From Siccirubricoccus sp. G192 (GTDB taxonomy: Bacteria > Pseudomonadota > Alphaproteobacteria > Acetobacterales > Acetobacteraceae), in the NCBI RefSeq assembly GCF_019084075.1, contig NZ_JAHREN010000001.1:1-64000 (forward strand): DNA of 64,000 bases, given 5' to 3'. This document shows, one piece after another, positions 38,783 through 47,136 of this stretch. The notes below the pieces were generated by a model. The model worked only from the letters and a program-made list of their open reading frames with translations. It did not search any database and was not told the DNA's origin. Each line of letters opens with the position of its first letter. The first letter of the stretch is position 1. A program made the translations under genes and the position numbers.

Positions 38783-41094
38783 CAGCGGCGCTGCCCCGCG
38801 CCCCGCGGCGCGGGCCGCTCACCGGCAAAGAGGAAGCCGAAGCCCATCGCGAGCACCGCGCCGATCGCCACGGTCCAGCCGATATCGCGCAGCAGCGGGG
38901 TCTGGCATGCCGCCAGCAGGCCGAAGGTCAGCAGGGTCATGGCGTTGCAGGTCACCAGCGTACGCAAGGTGCGGGCCCTTTCCTCCGCATCCAGCAGGGG
39001 GCGCGAGAAGAAGAGTCCGTAGTCGAGGCCGATGCCGGCCACAAGCTGCAAGGCGACAAGGTGCAGCAGGGAAAGCCGCGCGCCGGCAAGGGTCAGCACT
39101 GCCACCGCCACCAGCAGGGCCGCAACGACCGAGCCCAACACCCGCACCACCCGCCCGGCATCCCGCAGCCCCGCCGCCAGCACCGCCAGCACCAGCAACC
39201 CGGTCCAGCCGAGCCAATGCCAGGCCTGGGCGGTATAGCGGGCGAGGATGCCGCCCAGCTCCTGGCGCATGTCGACATAGACCACGCCCTCCCGGCCATC
39301 GAGCGCCGCCCGGATCGCGGCCGCGTCGTGCACCCCCCGCAGGGCGACCGGCCCGTGCCAGCGGCCCTCGCGCTGGAACAGCAGGGGTTCCAGCCGGGCG
39401 CCGAGCGGCGTGCCGGCCAGGTTCTCCGGCCGGAGCGGCGGCAGGTCCCGGCTGGCGGCGACAGCTTGCAGGAAGGGCGCGAAGGCATCCGGGCGGAAGG
39501 GCAGCCCGGCGCCGGCCGCCGCCAGGCGCCGGGCCAGTTCCCCGGGCGCCGGCAGGGCGGCGCGGCGGGCTTCCTGGGTGGCGATGCTCGGCAGCAGCCG
39601 GGCCGCCAGCTCCGCCCCCGCCAGGGCGCCCGCCGCCCGCAGGCGCTCCAGCACGGGCCACAATTCCTCCTGCCGCCGCAGCACGGCCTCCGCATCCGCC
39701 CCCTGGATGACCAGCAACTGAGTCACCTCCGGCGCGCCGAGCTGGGCCCGCAGCTCGGCATCCAGCGCCCGCGAGGCGGCCGGCACCGGGCTCAGGCTTT
39801 GCAGGTCGCCCTCCCAGTCCGGGCCGCCCCGCGCAGCGAGATACAGCGCGGCGGCCAGCACCGGCAGCAGCCCCAGCAGGCGCCAGCGCCTGAGCCCCTC
39901 CACCGGCGCCAGCCAGGCCGGGTTGCCGGCGGAGACCGGTGCCAGTTCCGCCGCCACCACCAGCCGCGGCAGCAGCCACCAGGTGGCCAGCGCCGCCGCC
40001 GCCAACCCCGCCGCGGAGAAGACCCCAAGCTGCGAAAGGCCGGGAAAGCCGGAGAAGACCATGGCCGCCAGCCCGAGCGTCGCGGTGATGACCGCCAGGA
40101 CGAAGGCCGGGCCGATCCGCGCCCTTGTCGCCATGGCCGGCTCGCCGGCCTTGCGGTGGCCGATCATCAGCACGGGATAGTCCAGCGAGACGCCCAGCAT
40201 GGTGATGCCGAAGCCGAGCGCCACGCCATGCAGCGCGCCATAGCCCAGTTGCACCACCAGCGCCGCGGCGGCGATGCTCAGCACCACCGGCACGGCGATG
40301 GCCGCGAGCACCAGGGCCGAGCGGAATCGCCACCAGAGCAGCAGCGCCACCAGCCCGGTGGAGAGCAGGGCGATCCGCTCCACATCGCCCCGGATGGCCC
40401 GCGCCGCATCGCGGGCGAAGACTGCCGGCCCCGCCACCAGCAGCCGGGCCGGGCCGGGCGAGGCCGCCAAGAAAGCCGCCTGGATCGCCGCCGTCGCCGC
40501 CTCCTGCGCCGGGATATCCATGCCGCCGGCCCGGCTGCGCGCCAGCAGCAGGGCGCGGTCCTGCCCGGCGGCGAACCAGGCGCCCTCCACCACCCGCACG
40601 CTGCTGGAGCCGGCCCAGCCGCGCAGCATGGCGAGGAAGGCGCCCGGCGGATCGGCCAGGCCGAATTGCACCGCCAGCGGCGCCATGGAGGAACCGAGTT
40701 GCCGCAGCAGAGCCTCCAGGTCCGCGCGCAGGGCAGGCTCGGTGAAGGCCTCCGCGGTGCTGGCCGGGGAGAGCAGGTAGCGCCGGGCAAACAGCGCCGC
40801 ACCCTCGGCTTCCGGCAGCGCGGCCTCGCCGCCGATGACCAGGGAGAATAAGCCGGTGGCGGGCAGGGCCTCGGCCATGGCGCGGCTGATCCGTGCCAGA
40901 TCGGCGGGGGGCGCGCCCTCGATGCCCACCAGGATCAGGCCGGTGGCGGCGCCGGCGCGGGCCTCCCGCAGCACCAGCCGGGCGGCCTCGGTCTCGCCCC
41001 GGGGCAGGAACTCGGCCATGTCGGTGCGCACCCGCACCGCCAGCAGCAGCACCGCCGCCAGCAGCAGCGCCGCCGCCGCCAGCGCCGCCAGCAC
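38782..41094 (-). CDS. MMPL/RND-type exporter of the aryl polyene cluster
   Basis: 770 residues or slightly more, with two halves of about six membrane helices each. N-terminal RVRTDMAEFLPRGETEAARL starts the first large periplasmic loop. ALGFGITMLGVSLDYPVLMI and VAGIGLDYGLFFSRPLLDAE are the paired helix-4 motifs of MMPL proteins. It probably moves the pigment lipid across or out of the inner membrane. GTG at 41094 is the first standard start, but in-frame CTG overlapping the LolA-like stop (CTGACC) would add a better-looking N-terminus, TPATRRAWP. Confidence 0.87.
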   Translation of the reverse strand: MLAALAAAALLLAAVLLLAVRVRTDMAEFLPRGETEAARLVLREARAGAATGLILVGIEGAPPADLARISRAMAEALPATGLFSLVIGGEAALPEAEGAALFARRYLLSPASTAEAFTEPALRADLEALLRQLGSSMAPLAVQFGLADPPGAFLAMLRGWAGSSSVRVVEGAWFAAGQDRALLLARSRAGGMDIPAQEAATAAIQAAFLAASPGPARLLVAGPAVFARDAARAIRGDVERIALLSTGLVALLLWWRFRSALVLAAIAVPVVLSIAAAALVVQLGYGALHGVALGFGITMLGVSLDYPVLMIGHRKAGEPAMATRARIGPAFVLAVITATLGLAAMVFSGFPGLSQLGVFSAAGLAAAALATWWLLPRLVVAAELAPVSAGNPAWLAPVEGLRRWRLLGLLPVLAAALYLAARGGPDWEGDLQSLSPVPAASRALDAELRAQLGAPEVTQLLVIQGADAEAVLRRQEELWPVLERLRAAGALAGAELAARLLPSIATQEARRAALPAPGELARRLAAAGAGLPFRPDAFAPFLQAVAASRDLPPLRPENLAGTPLGARLEPLLFQREGRWHGPVALRGVHDAAAIRAALDGREGVVYVDMRQELGGILARYTAQAWHWLGWTGLLVLAVLAAGLRDAGRVVRVLGSVVAALLVAVAVLTLAGARLSLLHLVALQLVAGIGLDYGLFFSRPLLDAEERARTLRTLVTCNAMTLLTFGLLAACQTPLLRDIGWTVAIGAVLAMGFGFLFAGERPAPRGAGQRR

Positions 41095-41120
41095 CGGCCA
41101 GGCACGCCTGGTTGCCGGGG

Positions 41121-41729
41121 TCAGGGCAGCGGCCTGGTCAGCATGTGGTGCACGTCGCCATTGGCCTGCAGCAGCAGTGTCTCCCGCACATTGGTGCCGC
41201 TGCCGGCCAGGCGCACTGCGCGCAGGAAGCGGGCGGCGCGCGGCTCCAGCGGCTGCAGCTCCAGCACCCAGGCATCCGGCGTGCCGGTGGCCCGCACCGC
41301 GAAGGAGCGGCGGAGCGCGGCGAGGTCGCCGGAGAGCGGCGCGCGCACCGCATCCACCAGCACCCGCAATTCCGGCGCCCGCGCCAGGTCGAGGATCTGG
41401 GTCGGCTCGTTGCCGAGGGTCAGTTCCACCCGGTCGCCCTCCACCACCAGGCTTTCCGGCTGCGGCGTCTCCGTCAGCTTCTCCAGATGCGCGGGGCGGC
41501 GGTAGCGGAGCGTGCCGGTCATGACCAGCGGGAAGTTGAGCGCGGCGAGCCGCCGCTCCTCCCGGAAACTCTCGTGGCGTTCGGGCACCGCGGCCATGCG
41601 GGCCATCAGCGCCTCCAGGTCGAGCGGGGCATCCTCAACCGGCGCGGGCTGGGCCCGGGCGGTCCAGGGCGCCGCCAGGCAGGACAGGAGAAGCGACAGG
41701 ACCGGACGGCGCCGCATCGGGTCCGGCAT
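41121..41729 (-). CDS. LolA-like outer membrane lipoprotein carrier of the polyene cluster
   Basis: 202 residues with signal MRRRPVLSLLLSCLAAPWTA. The body resembles LolA-type beta-barrel-half carriers: ESFREERRLAALNFPLVMTG, TLRYRRPAHLEKLTETPQPE, LVVEGDRVELTLG. LolA relatives carry lipids through the periplasm and are a regular part of APE loci beside the MMPL gene. The gene starts inside the 3' end of the acyltransferase frame (overlap of about 95 bases). Confidence 0.78.
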   Translation of the reverse strand: MPDPMRRRPVLSLLLSCLAAPWTARAQPAPVEDAPLDLEALMARMAAVPERHESFREERRLAALNFPLVMTGTLRYRRPAHLEKLTETPQPESLVVEGDRVELTLGNEPTQILDLARAPELRVLVDAVRAPLSGDLAALRRSFAVRATGTPDAWVLELQPLEPRAARFLRAVRLAGSGTNVRETLLLQANGDVHHMLTRPLP

Positions 41730-42624
41730 GCTGGCCGTGCTCCCAGAAAGGAAAGAAATTGAACCAGTTGAAGGGATGCGCCCGGCAGGCCGCCTCCAGC
41801 GCGGCGGCATAGCGGCCGACCCAGCCGCGCAGATCCTCGGCCCGGCTCGCCCGGCGCAGCGCCAGGCGCTCGGCGAATGGCTCGAAGCGCACGGTGTAGC
41901 GGCGCGGCCCGGTGCGGAGGCCCTGGAACAGCACCACCGGCGCGGCCATGCTGGCGGCCAGGATGAAGGGGCCGGCCGGGAAACCCGCCGGGCTGCCGAG
42001 GAAGGGCACCGCCACCGTCTTCTCGCCACGGGGCGAACGATCCGCCAGCAGGCCGACGATCTCGCCGCGCTCCACCGCCTCCCGCGCCCGCAGCATGCTG
42101 CCCGGCTCGCCGATCTCGATGACGCTCTCGCGGAGCCCGGGCGAGAGCCGGTCCAGCAGCGCGGTCAGCGCACCGGCATTGCGGCGATACATCATCGCCC
42201 GCACCGGCACCGGCGAATGGCGGGCGACGCTGCGCAGCACCTCGAAGCTGCCGAGATGCGCGCCCAGCAGGACGCAGCCCTGGCCGCGCGCCAGCACCGC
42301 CAGGACATGCTCCAGCCCCTCGATGCGGATATCGAAGCCGTCCAGCCGGCCGGCGAGCAGGAAGACCCGGTCCAGCACCGCGCAGGCGAAGCCGTGGAAA
42401 TGCCGCGCCACCTCCGCCAGCCGCGCCGGCCGCCCCAGCACCCGGCCGAGATAGTCGCGGGAGGCGGCGCGCGCGGCGCCGGCGGTGGCCAGGTACCAGG
42501 CGGTCAGCGGCAGCAGGACCAGCGCGCCGAGCGGGGCGCCCAGCCGCAGCACCAGCCACAACAGGGCGCGGAGCGGCAGGGCGCTGCCGCCTTCCACCTG
42601 CTTCGTCCAGGCCGCCGTGGTCAT
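41635..42624 (-). CDS. LpxL/HtrB-type acyltransferase of the polyene cluster
   Basis: 329 residues as read. LGAHLGSFEVLRSVARHSPV contains the H-x4-E/D-like catalytic region. VIEIGEPGSMLRAREAVERG and LLADRSPRGEKTVAVPFLGS follow. RAHPFNWFNFFPFWE is the family's usual end. The frame then runs on about 33 residues into the next gene, so either the genes truly overlap or a base is wrong near 41735. It would esterify the pigment head or a lipid anchor at the membrane. ATGA overlap with the upstream dehydratase. Confidence 0.82.
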   Translation of the reverse strand: MTTAAWTKQVEGGSALPLRALLWLVLRLGAPLGALVLLPLTAWYLATAGAARAASRDYLGRVLGRPARLAEVARHFHGFACAVLDRVFLLAGRLDGFDIRIEGLEHVLAVLARGQGCVLLGAHLGSFEVLRSVARHSPVPVRAMMYRRNAGALTALLDRLSPGLRESVIEIGEPGSMLRAREAVERGEIVGLLADRSPRGEKTVAVPFLGSPAGFPAGPFILAASMAAPVVLFQGLRTGPRRYTVRFEPFAERLALRRASRAEDLRGWVGRYAAALEAACRAHPFNWFNFFPFWEHGQHAGPDAAPSGPVASPVLPGGALDRPGPARAG

Positions 42625-42920
42625 GGCGGGGAACCCAGCTCCAGCCTGCCGCGCAGCACCTCGCGTCCCGCCACCGCGCCGGTGAAGCCGATGCCGCCCG
42701 CCACCGGGCCGGCCGCGACCTCCACCACTTGTCCCGGCAGGACCGGCACGAGGAACCGCACCTGCGGCAGCCCGATAACCACCCGCCCCGGATGCGCCGC
42801 CAGGACCAGCGCGAGGATCTCCTCCAGCAGCACGACACCCGGCACCACCGAGTTTCCCGGGAAATGGCCGGGGAGGCAGGGATGCTCCATCGCGATGCTG
42901 AATTGCCCGGCCGGCCGCAT
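42621..42920 (-). CDS. ApeI-like hot-dog dehydratase
   Basis: 99 residues, a compact FabZ/FabA-type fold. CLPGHFPGNSVVPGVVLLEE is the signature (H...HFPGN.VVPGVVLLE), then FLVPVLPGQVVEVAA and GAVAGREVLRGRLELG. It should form a pair with the ApeP-like protein to dehydrate polyene intermediates. The start overlaps the ligase stop as TGATG and the end overlaps the acyltransferase start as ATGA, consistent with fixed stoichiometry. Confidence 0.8.
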   Translation of the reverse strand: MRPAGQFSIAMEHPCLPGHFPGNSVVPGVVLLEEILALVLAAHPGRVVIGLPQVRFLVPVLPGQVVEVAAGPVAGGIGFTGAVAGREVLRGRLELGSPP

Positions 42921-44279
42921 CAGGCCGCTCCGCTGGCGCAGGCGTCCGACTGCGCCAGCAGGTCCAATAGCCGCTGCCGCGGCAGCTTGCCCAATTCGTT
43001 GCGGGGCAAGGCGGGGACACGGATGATGCGGCGCGGCAGGAACAAAGGGTCCATCCTGCCGCGCAACTCCTGCAGGATGCTGTCGGCACTCCGCTGCGGC
43101 GCCACCACCACCGCCAGCAGCCGCGCCGTCGCCGAGGGGTTCAGGGCCTCCGGCAGGACGAAGGCGCCATCCTCCACCCCGTCCAGCCCCAGCAGGATGC
43201 GGTTCAGCCCGGCGAGCGAGGCGCGGTGGCCGCCGAGCTTGACGATATCCGTCCGCCGGCCGAGCAGCCGGAACCGGTCCGGGCCAAGCGCCTCCACCTG
43301 GTCGTCCAGCGGCACCGCGGGCGCATGCGGCGCGGTGATGCCGACGCCCTCCGCCACCGGCGCCAGCGCGACACCGGGATAGGTGGCCCAGGCATCGCCC
43401 TCCAGGGTGCGGCGGCTGGCGATGGAGCCCACCTCGGTGGCGCCGAAGATCTCCAGCACCGGGGCCTGCCAGCGCGCCTCGGCCTCGGCGGCCAGCGCGG
43501 CATCGAGCGGCGCGGTGGCCGAGATGACGGCGCGCAGCCGCGGCAGGCCGGGCCCCGCCCGCAGCAGCGTGCTCATCTGCAATGGCGTGGTCACCAGCAG
43601 GCGCGGCTCGGGCACCGCGGCCAGGGCGGCGCGCATATCCTCCGGGAAGAAGGTCGGGCCGCACCAGCCGGCGGCGGCGGCATGCAGCGGCAGCAGCACC
43701 GTGGTCTCGAAACCATACATGTGCTGCGGCGGCACGGTGCCGATGACGGTGGCCGGCGCGGCTTCCGCCAGGCCGAACCGCAGGCCGGCGGCGCGGCTGC
43801 GCTCGGCCAGGGCGCCCCAGGTCTTTTCGTGGCCGACCGGTACCCCCCGTGCTGCCGGAGGTGAAGACGATGGCCGCCAGCCGCCCAACGGGGATCACCG
43901 GATTGCCCGCGGCCGGGCCAGTGCCGGCTTCCCCCGGCCGCACCAGATGCAGCGGCAGCCCTGGCGGCAATTCCTGCGCCGGATCGTCGACGGCTGCGAC
44001 GCAGCCGGGGAAGCCCGCGGTGAGCCCCGCCAGCGCGGCGGCGGAGCGTTCGCCGGTCAGCAGGCAGACCTGTTCCCGCAGCAGCGCCGCGAGGAAGGCG
44101 ATGGCGAAGGCGTAGCGGTCCCGGCACAGGTTCAGCAGGTAGCGCCCCGGCGGCAGGCTGGCCGCCAGGGCTTCCGCGTCACGCAGCAGGTCGTCGGCGG
44201 AGATGGCCAGGCCGTCGCGCCGGAAGAGCGTGGCCCCCGGTGGGCGTTCGACGAGCGGGTAGCCGGATTGCCGGGTCAA
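42920..44279 (-). CDS. Aryl/acyl-ACP ligase (AMP-forming) of the polyene cluster (frameshift in C6 run 43843-43848)
   Basis: About 452 residues. The AMP-binding P-loop TSGSTG is followed by a six-C run (plus strand) with one extra base; removing it gives TSGSTGVPVGHEKTWGALAE. Further ANL motifs are ATEVGSIASRRT (A5), LLGRRTDIVKLGGHRASL (A8) and the Lys-bearing NELGKLPRQRLLDLL (A10). It would adenylate the aromatic starter acid and load the ACP, the role of ApeH. TTG start at 44279 overlaps the ACP stop (TTGA). Shorter than typical ANL enzymes but in range for APE ligases. Confidence 0.82.
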
Positions 44280-44587
44280 GGCGGCGTGGCGGCAGCGCGG
44301 GACGCCTCGATATGCGCGGACAGGCTGCGTAGGGAGGCGAAGATGCGGCGATTCTGCTGGTCATCGGACCGCAACTCGATGCCATGGGCGCGGGAAATCG
44401 CCAAGGCGAGTTCCAGCGCATCGATCGAGTCCAGGCCGAGGCCATCGCCGAACAAGGCGGCCTCCGGCTCGATCTCCGTGGGCGCGATCTCAAGCTGCAG
44501 CGCGGCGACGATGAGTTCCGCGAGCTTGCGCTCTGCGTCCGTCTGTTCACCGGGCATCTGCTCACCAGGCGTCTGCTGATTGGTCAT
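44276..44587 (-). CDS. Acyl carrier protein of the polyene cluster
   Basis: About 103 residues. The phosphopantetheine attachment site is Ser54 in FGDGLGLDSIDALELALAIS. Helices before and after fit a single ACP (AERKLAELIVAALQLEIAPT; IFASLRSLSAHIEAS). The N-terminal tail is Gln/Gly-rich and contains several in-frame ATGs (44653, 44587, 44557), so the start is uncertain; ATG 44557 has GGTGAG upstream. It carries starter and growing chain. Only one ACP is present, against two in E. coli-type APE loci. Confidence 0.83.
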   Translation of the reverse strand: MTNQQTPGEQMPGEQTDAERKLAELIVAALQLEIAPTEIEPEAALFGDGLGLDSIDALELALAISRAHGIELRSDDQQNRRIFASLRSLSAHIEASRAAATPP

Positions 44588-44660
44588 CTGCTGACCGGCG
44601 CTGCCGGATGGTGCCGGCGAGGAAGTATGCGGGTCGGCCACAGGTCTCTCCATGCTGCAC

Positions 44661-44688
44661 ATTACAGGGGCAGGAGAATGCCTGTAAA
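44661..44688 (-). promoter_or_regulatory. Candidate promoter with overlapping dyad for the polyene operon
   Basis: On the minus strand TTTACA (44688-44683) and TGTAAT (44666-44661) are 16 bases apart, each one base off the sigma-70 consensus. The same bases form an inverted repeat TTACAGG-N12-CCTGTAA (44662-44687), which could be bound by a repressor or activator. It faces the ACP gene and lies in the only sizeable gap (44588-44885) in this gene string. Confidence 0.55.
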
Positions 44689-44885
44689 GCATCCGGCCCG
44701 CTGCGGCGAACCGCCCCGGGCCGCGAGTAACGCAACCGTGGCAAGGGTTTGGCGCCGGGTGCCCGCCCGGCTGCCGCTGGTTGTCCGCATTGCCGCCCGG
44801 TGGCACGCCACGCGTAATTTCCCCTCGGCCAGGGCGCCGGAGCGGCGCCACGGCCGGCGGCGGGTGCCCGCCCTTCAGGCAGGAC

Positions 44886-45650
44886 TCACCCTGGCCGGCC
44901 GGCCAAGCGGCGTCGCAGCAGCCGCGGCAACCGTGGCAGGAAGCCCAGCACCAGGCGCAGATGCATGAAGGCCAGCAGGAGGTTGTCCCTGACATAGTGG
45001 AAATGCGAGACGCCGCCCTCGGCCCGGCTGAGGTAGCGCACCGGGACCGGCAGCTTCATCGGCTGCACCCCGCGCCAGCACAACCGCACCGCCGCTTCCG
45101 CATCGAAATCGAAGCGCCGCATCCAGCGATGGCGGGTCATTTCCTCCAGCAGGGGGCGCACCGGATAGACGCGGAAGCCGAACAGCGAATCGCCGATGCC
45201 CGCCCAGAGCGTCTCCAGATCCGCCCACCAATTGGACAGCCGCCGGCCCAGCACCCGCTCCAGCGGCGCATCGGCGCCGAAGACCGGCTGCCCCAGCACC
45301 ATGGCCTCGGGCGCGGCGGCGGAGGCCGCCATGAATTCACCGATGCGGTCGGCCGGGTGCTGGCCGTCCGAATCCATCACCAGAGCATGGGTGAAGCCCA
45401 GCCGGTCCGCCTCCCGCAAGGCATGCAGGACCGCGGCGCCCTTGCCGGCATTGCGCGGCAGCCGGAAGACCCGCAGGCCCGGGTCGCCCGCCTCGATCGG
45501 CGCCAGCGCCGCGTCCCAGCCGTCCGTGCTGCCGTCCACCACCACCCAGACCGGCGCCCAGGCCGCACGCGCCTCCCGCACCGTGCGCAGCAGCAGCGCG
45601 CCGGCATTGTAGGTGGGGATCAGCACGAGATGCGTGCGCGATGGCCGCAT
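44886..45650 (-). CDS. Family 2 glycosyltransferase beside the polyene cluster
   Basis: 254 residues, GT-A fold. LVLIPTYNAGALLLRTVREA starts the nucleotide-binding half. VVVDGSTDGWD, NAGKGAAVLHALREADR and HALVMDSDGQHPAD (the DxD-type metal site) follow. SLFGFRVYPVRPLLEEMTRH resembles dolichol-phosphate mannosyltransferase/GtrB and APE-associated glycosyltransferases. It may glycosylate the polyene or its lipid carrier. ATG directly follows the TGA of the preceding lipoprotein gene. Confidence 0.82.
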   Translation of the reverse strand: MRPSRTHLVLIPTYNAGALLLRTVREARAAWAPVWVVVDGSTDGWDAALAPIEAGDPGLRVFRLPRNAGKGAAVLHALREADRLGFTHALVMDSDGQHPADRIGEFMAASAAAPEAMVLGQPVFGADAPLERVLGRRLSNWWADLETLWAGIGDSLFGFRVYPVRPLLEEMTRHRWMRRFDFDAEAAVRLCWRGVQPMKLPVPVRYLSRAEGGVSHFHYVRDNLLLAFMHLRLVLGFLPRLPRLLRRRLAGRPG

Positions 45651-46928
45651 TCAGCGGCGCCCGGCGGCGTCGAGGCCGGCCAGCCGCGCCTCGACCGCCG
45701 CCGCGCCTTGCTCCAGCAACGCATAGAGATGCCGGTAGGTCTCGCCGAAGCCCGCCGGGTCGTCCCGCGCGGGGCGCCGGGCCAGCCACCAGGCGAGCGG
45801 CCTGCGCTCCACCAATGCCTCGCGATAGCGCCCCGCCACCCAGGCCAGGTTGCCGCGGAGGTCGTGCCGGCGCGGGTCGTCCTGGATCTCGTCGAACCAG
45901 CCCTGATAGGGGCCGAAGGTCGGGTCGTCGTAGAAGATCAGCTTCAGTTCGGTGTCATAGACCTCGTTCGGCCGCTGCGGCGGCCGCGATTCCATCAGCG
46001 CGCCGGGCCGCAGCGGCAATTGGCCGAATTGCAGCAGCGCCCGCCGCGCCGCCGGATCGGCATGCAGCGCCGCCGGGTCCAGCAGGGAGGCGTCGCCGGT
46101 GCGCCGCATCAGGTTGACGAATTCGTTGCGCGGCACCGGGAAGTCGAACATCGCCAGCAGGAAGGGCCGGCCGGTCGGCCATTCCGCCCAGACGCCGGCC
46201 GCGGCGAGCGCGTTGTGCGCCAGGTGGATGCAGTTGTCCTGGAACAGGCTCCAGCGGAATTCCTCGCGTCCCTCACGGTAGGGCGCGTTCTGTTCGTTCA
46301 GGAAGCCGACCATCACCGCCAGTTGCGCCCGGTTGACCGGCACGCGGGCGCAGAACCGGCCGCGGCCGAGGCTGATGGCATAGTCGGTGGCGACCGAGAC
46401 CTCGTATTTCCACGTCTCCCGCGCCATGCCTTCGGGCATGTCGTCGAAGACCTCCTTGTGGAAGGCGATGCCGTCATAGATGCCGAGGCGCCTGGCCTCG
46501 GCCTGGACAGCGGCATAGCCGGCCCGGGTGAGCGGTTCCCCGGCCGCCATGTTGCCGTGGAAGAAGAAGTCGCGGCCGGGCGTTGCGATCCATTTCGCAT
46601 TGCGGAAATGCGCGTTCATGCTGAGCCCGACGCCATCGGCCGGCTCCGCCGCGGGCTCGTCGCAGAGCCGGAGGGTGGTCTGGCCCTGCTCCGCCGCGCG
46701 GCAGGCACCATGCAGGTAGAAGACGGCATGGCCGCCGATCTCGCCGCGGATCTCCGCGCCGAAGCCGCGCTTCTGCTTGATCTGCGACAGGGCGCAGAAT
46801 TCGGCGAAATACGGAATGAGATCGGTATAGGCTGCCTGGGCGATGCCGCCGGGCCGGTCGAAGCCGACCGTGCTGCAGGCCGTCAGCCACAGGCCGAGCA
46901 ATGGCGTGAGGTGACGGGCAAGGCGCAT
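45651..46928 (-). CDS. Lipoprotein of unknown function with a conserved DNCxHLAHN motif
   Basis: 425 residues. Signal with lipobox (MRLARHLTPLLGLWLTACST). Notable strings: GEIGGHAVFYLHGACRAAEQ, GLSMNAHFRNAKWIATPGRD, GIYDGIAFHKEVFDDMPEGM, and FRWSLFQDNCIHLAHNALAA. The Asn-Cys and His-rich strings could form a papain-like or NlpC-type Cys/His site (similar to the DUF4105 style), but I do not recognise a firm family. It is stop-to-start adjacent to the glycosyltransferase, so it may be part of polyene decoration or export. AAGGGA lies before the ATG. Confidence 0.65.
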   Translation of the reverse strand: MRLARHLTPLLGLWLTACSTVGFDRPGGIAQAAYTDLIPYFAEFCALSQIKQKRGFGAEIRGEIGGHAVFYLHGACRAAEQGQTTLRLCDEPAAEPADGVGLSMNAHFRNAKWIATPGRDFFFHGNMAAGEPLTRAGYAAVQAEARRLGIYDGIAFHKEVFDDMPEGMARETWKYEVSVATDYAISLGRGRFCARVPVNRAQLAVMVGFLNEQNAPYREGREEFRWSLFQDNCIHLAHNALAAAGVWAEWPTGRPFLLAMFDFPVPRNEFVNLMRRTGDASLLDPAALHADPAARRALLQFGQLPLRPGALMESRPPQRPNEVYDTELKLIFYDDPTFGPYQGWFDEIQDDPRRHDLRGNLAWVAGRYREALVERRPLAWWLARRPARDDPAGFGETYRHLYALLEQGAAAVEARLAGLDAAGRR

Positions 46929-47136
46929 CGCAGGTTCCCTTCTGGCCCGGCGGGGGATACCAGCCACCGGGGGGCGCAATCTACAGGAGGGGTTGCATGC
47001 CGCCCAGGGAGGCGGGGGGCGCCCGGCCTTCGCTGATGCGGCGATGCCGCGTTGTCTCGCATCGCCTTCCTGAATAGTTTGGCCCGAATTCGCGCGGCAG
47101 GCCGGGGCGAGGCAGGGGGACAATACGGCGGTGGCA
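46929..47136. other. Divergent intergenic region, lipoprotein and methyltransferase genes
   Basis: About 208 bases that must hold two opposite promoters. A short A+T-enriched stretch near 47070-47095 is the only candidate promoter area; no clear boxes seen. Confidence 0.4.
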
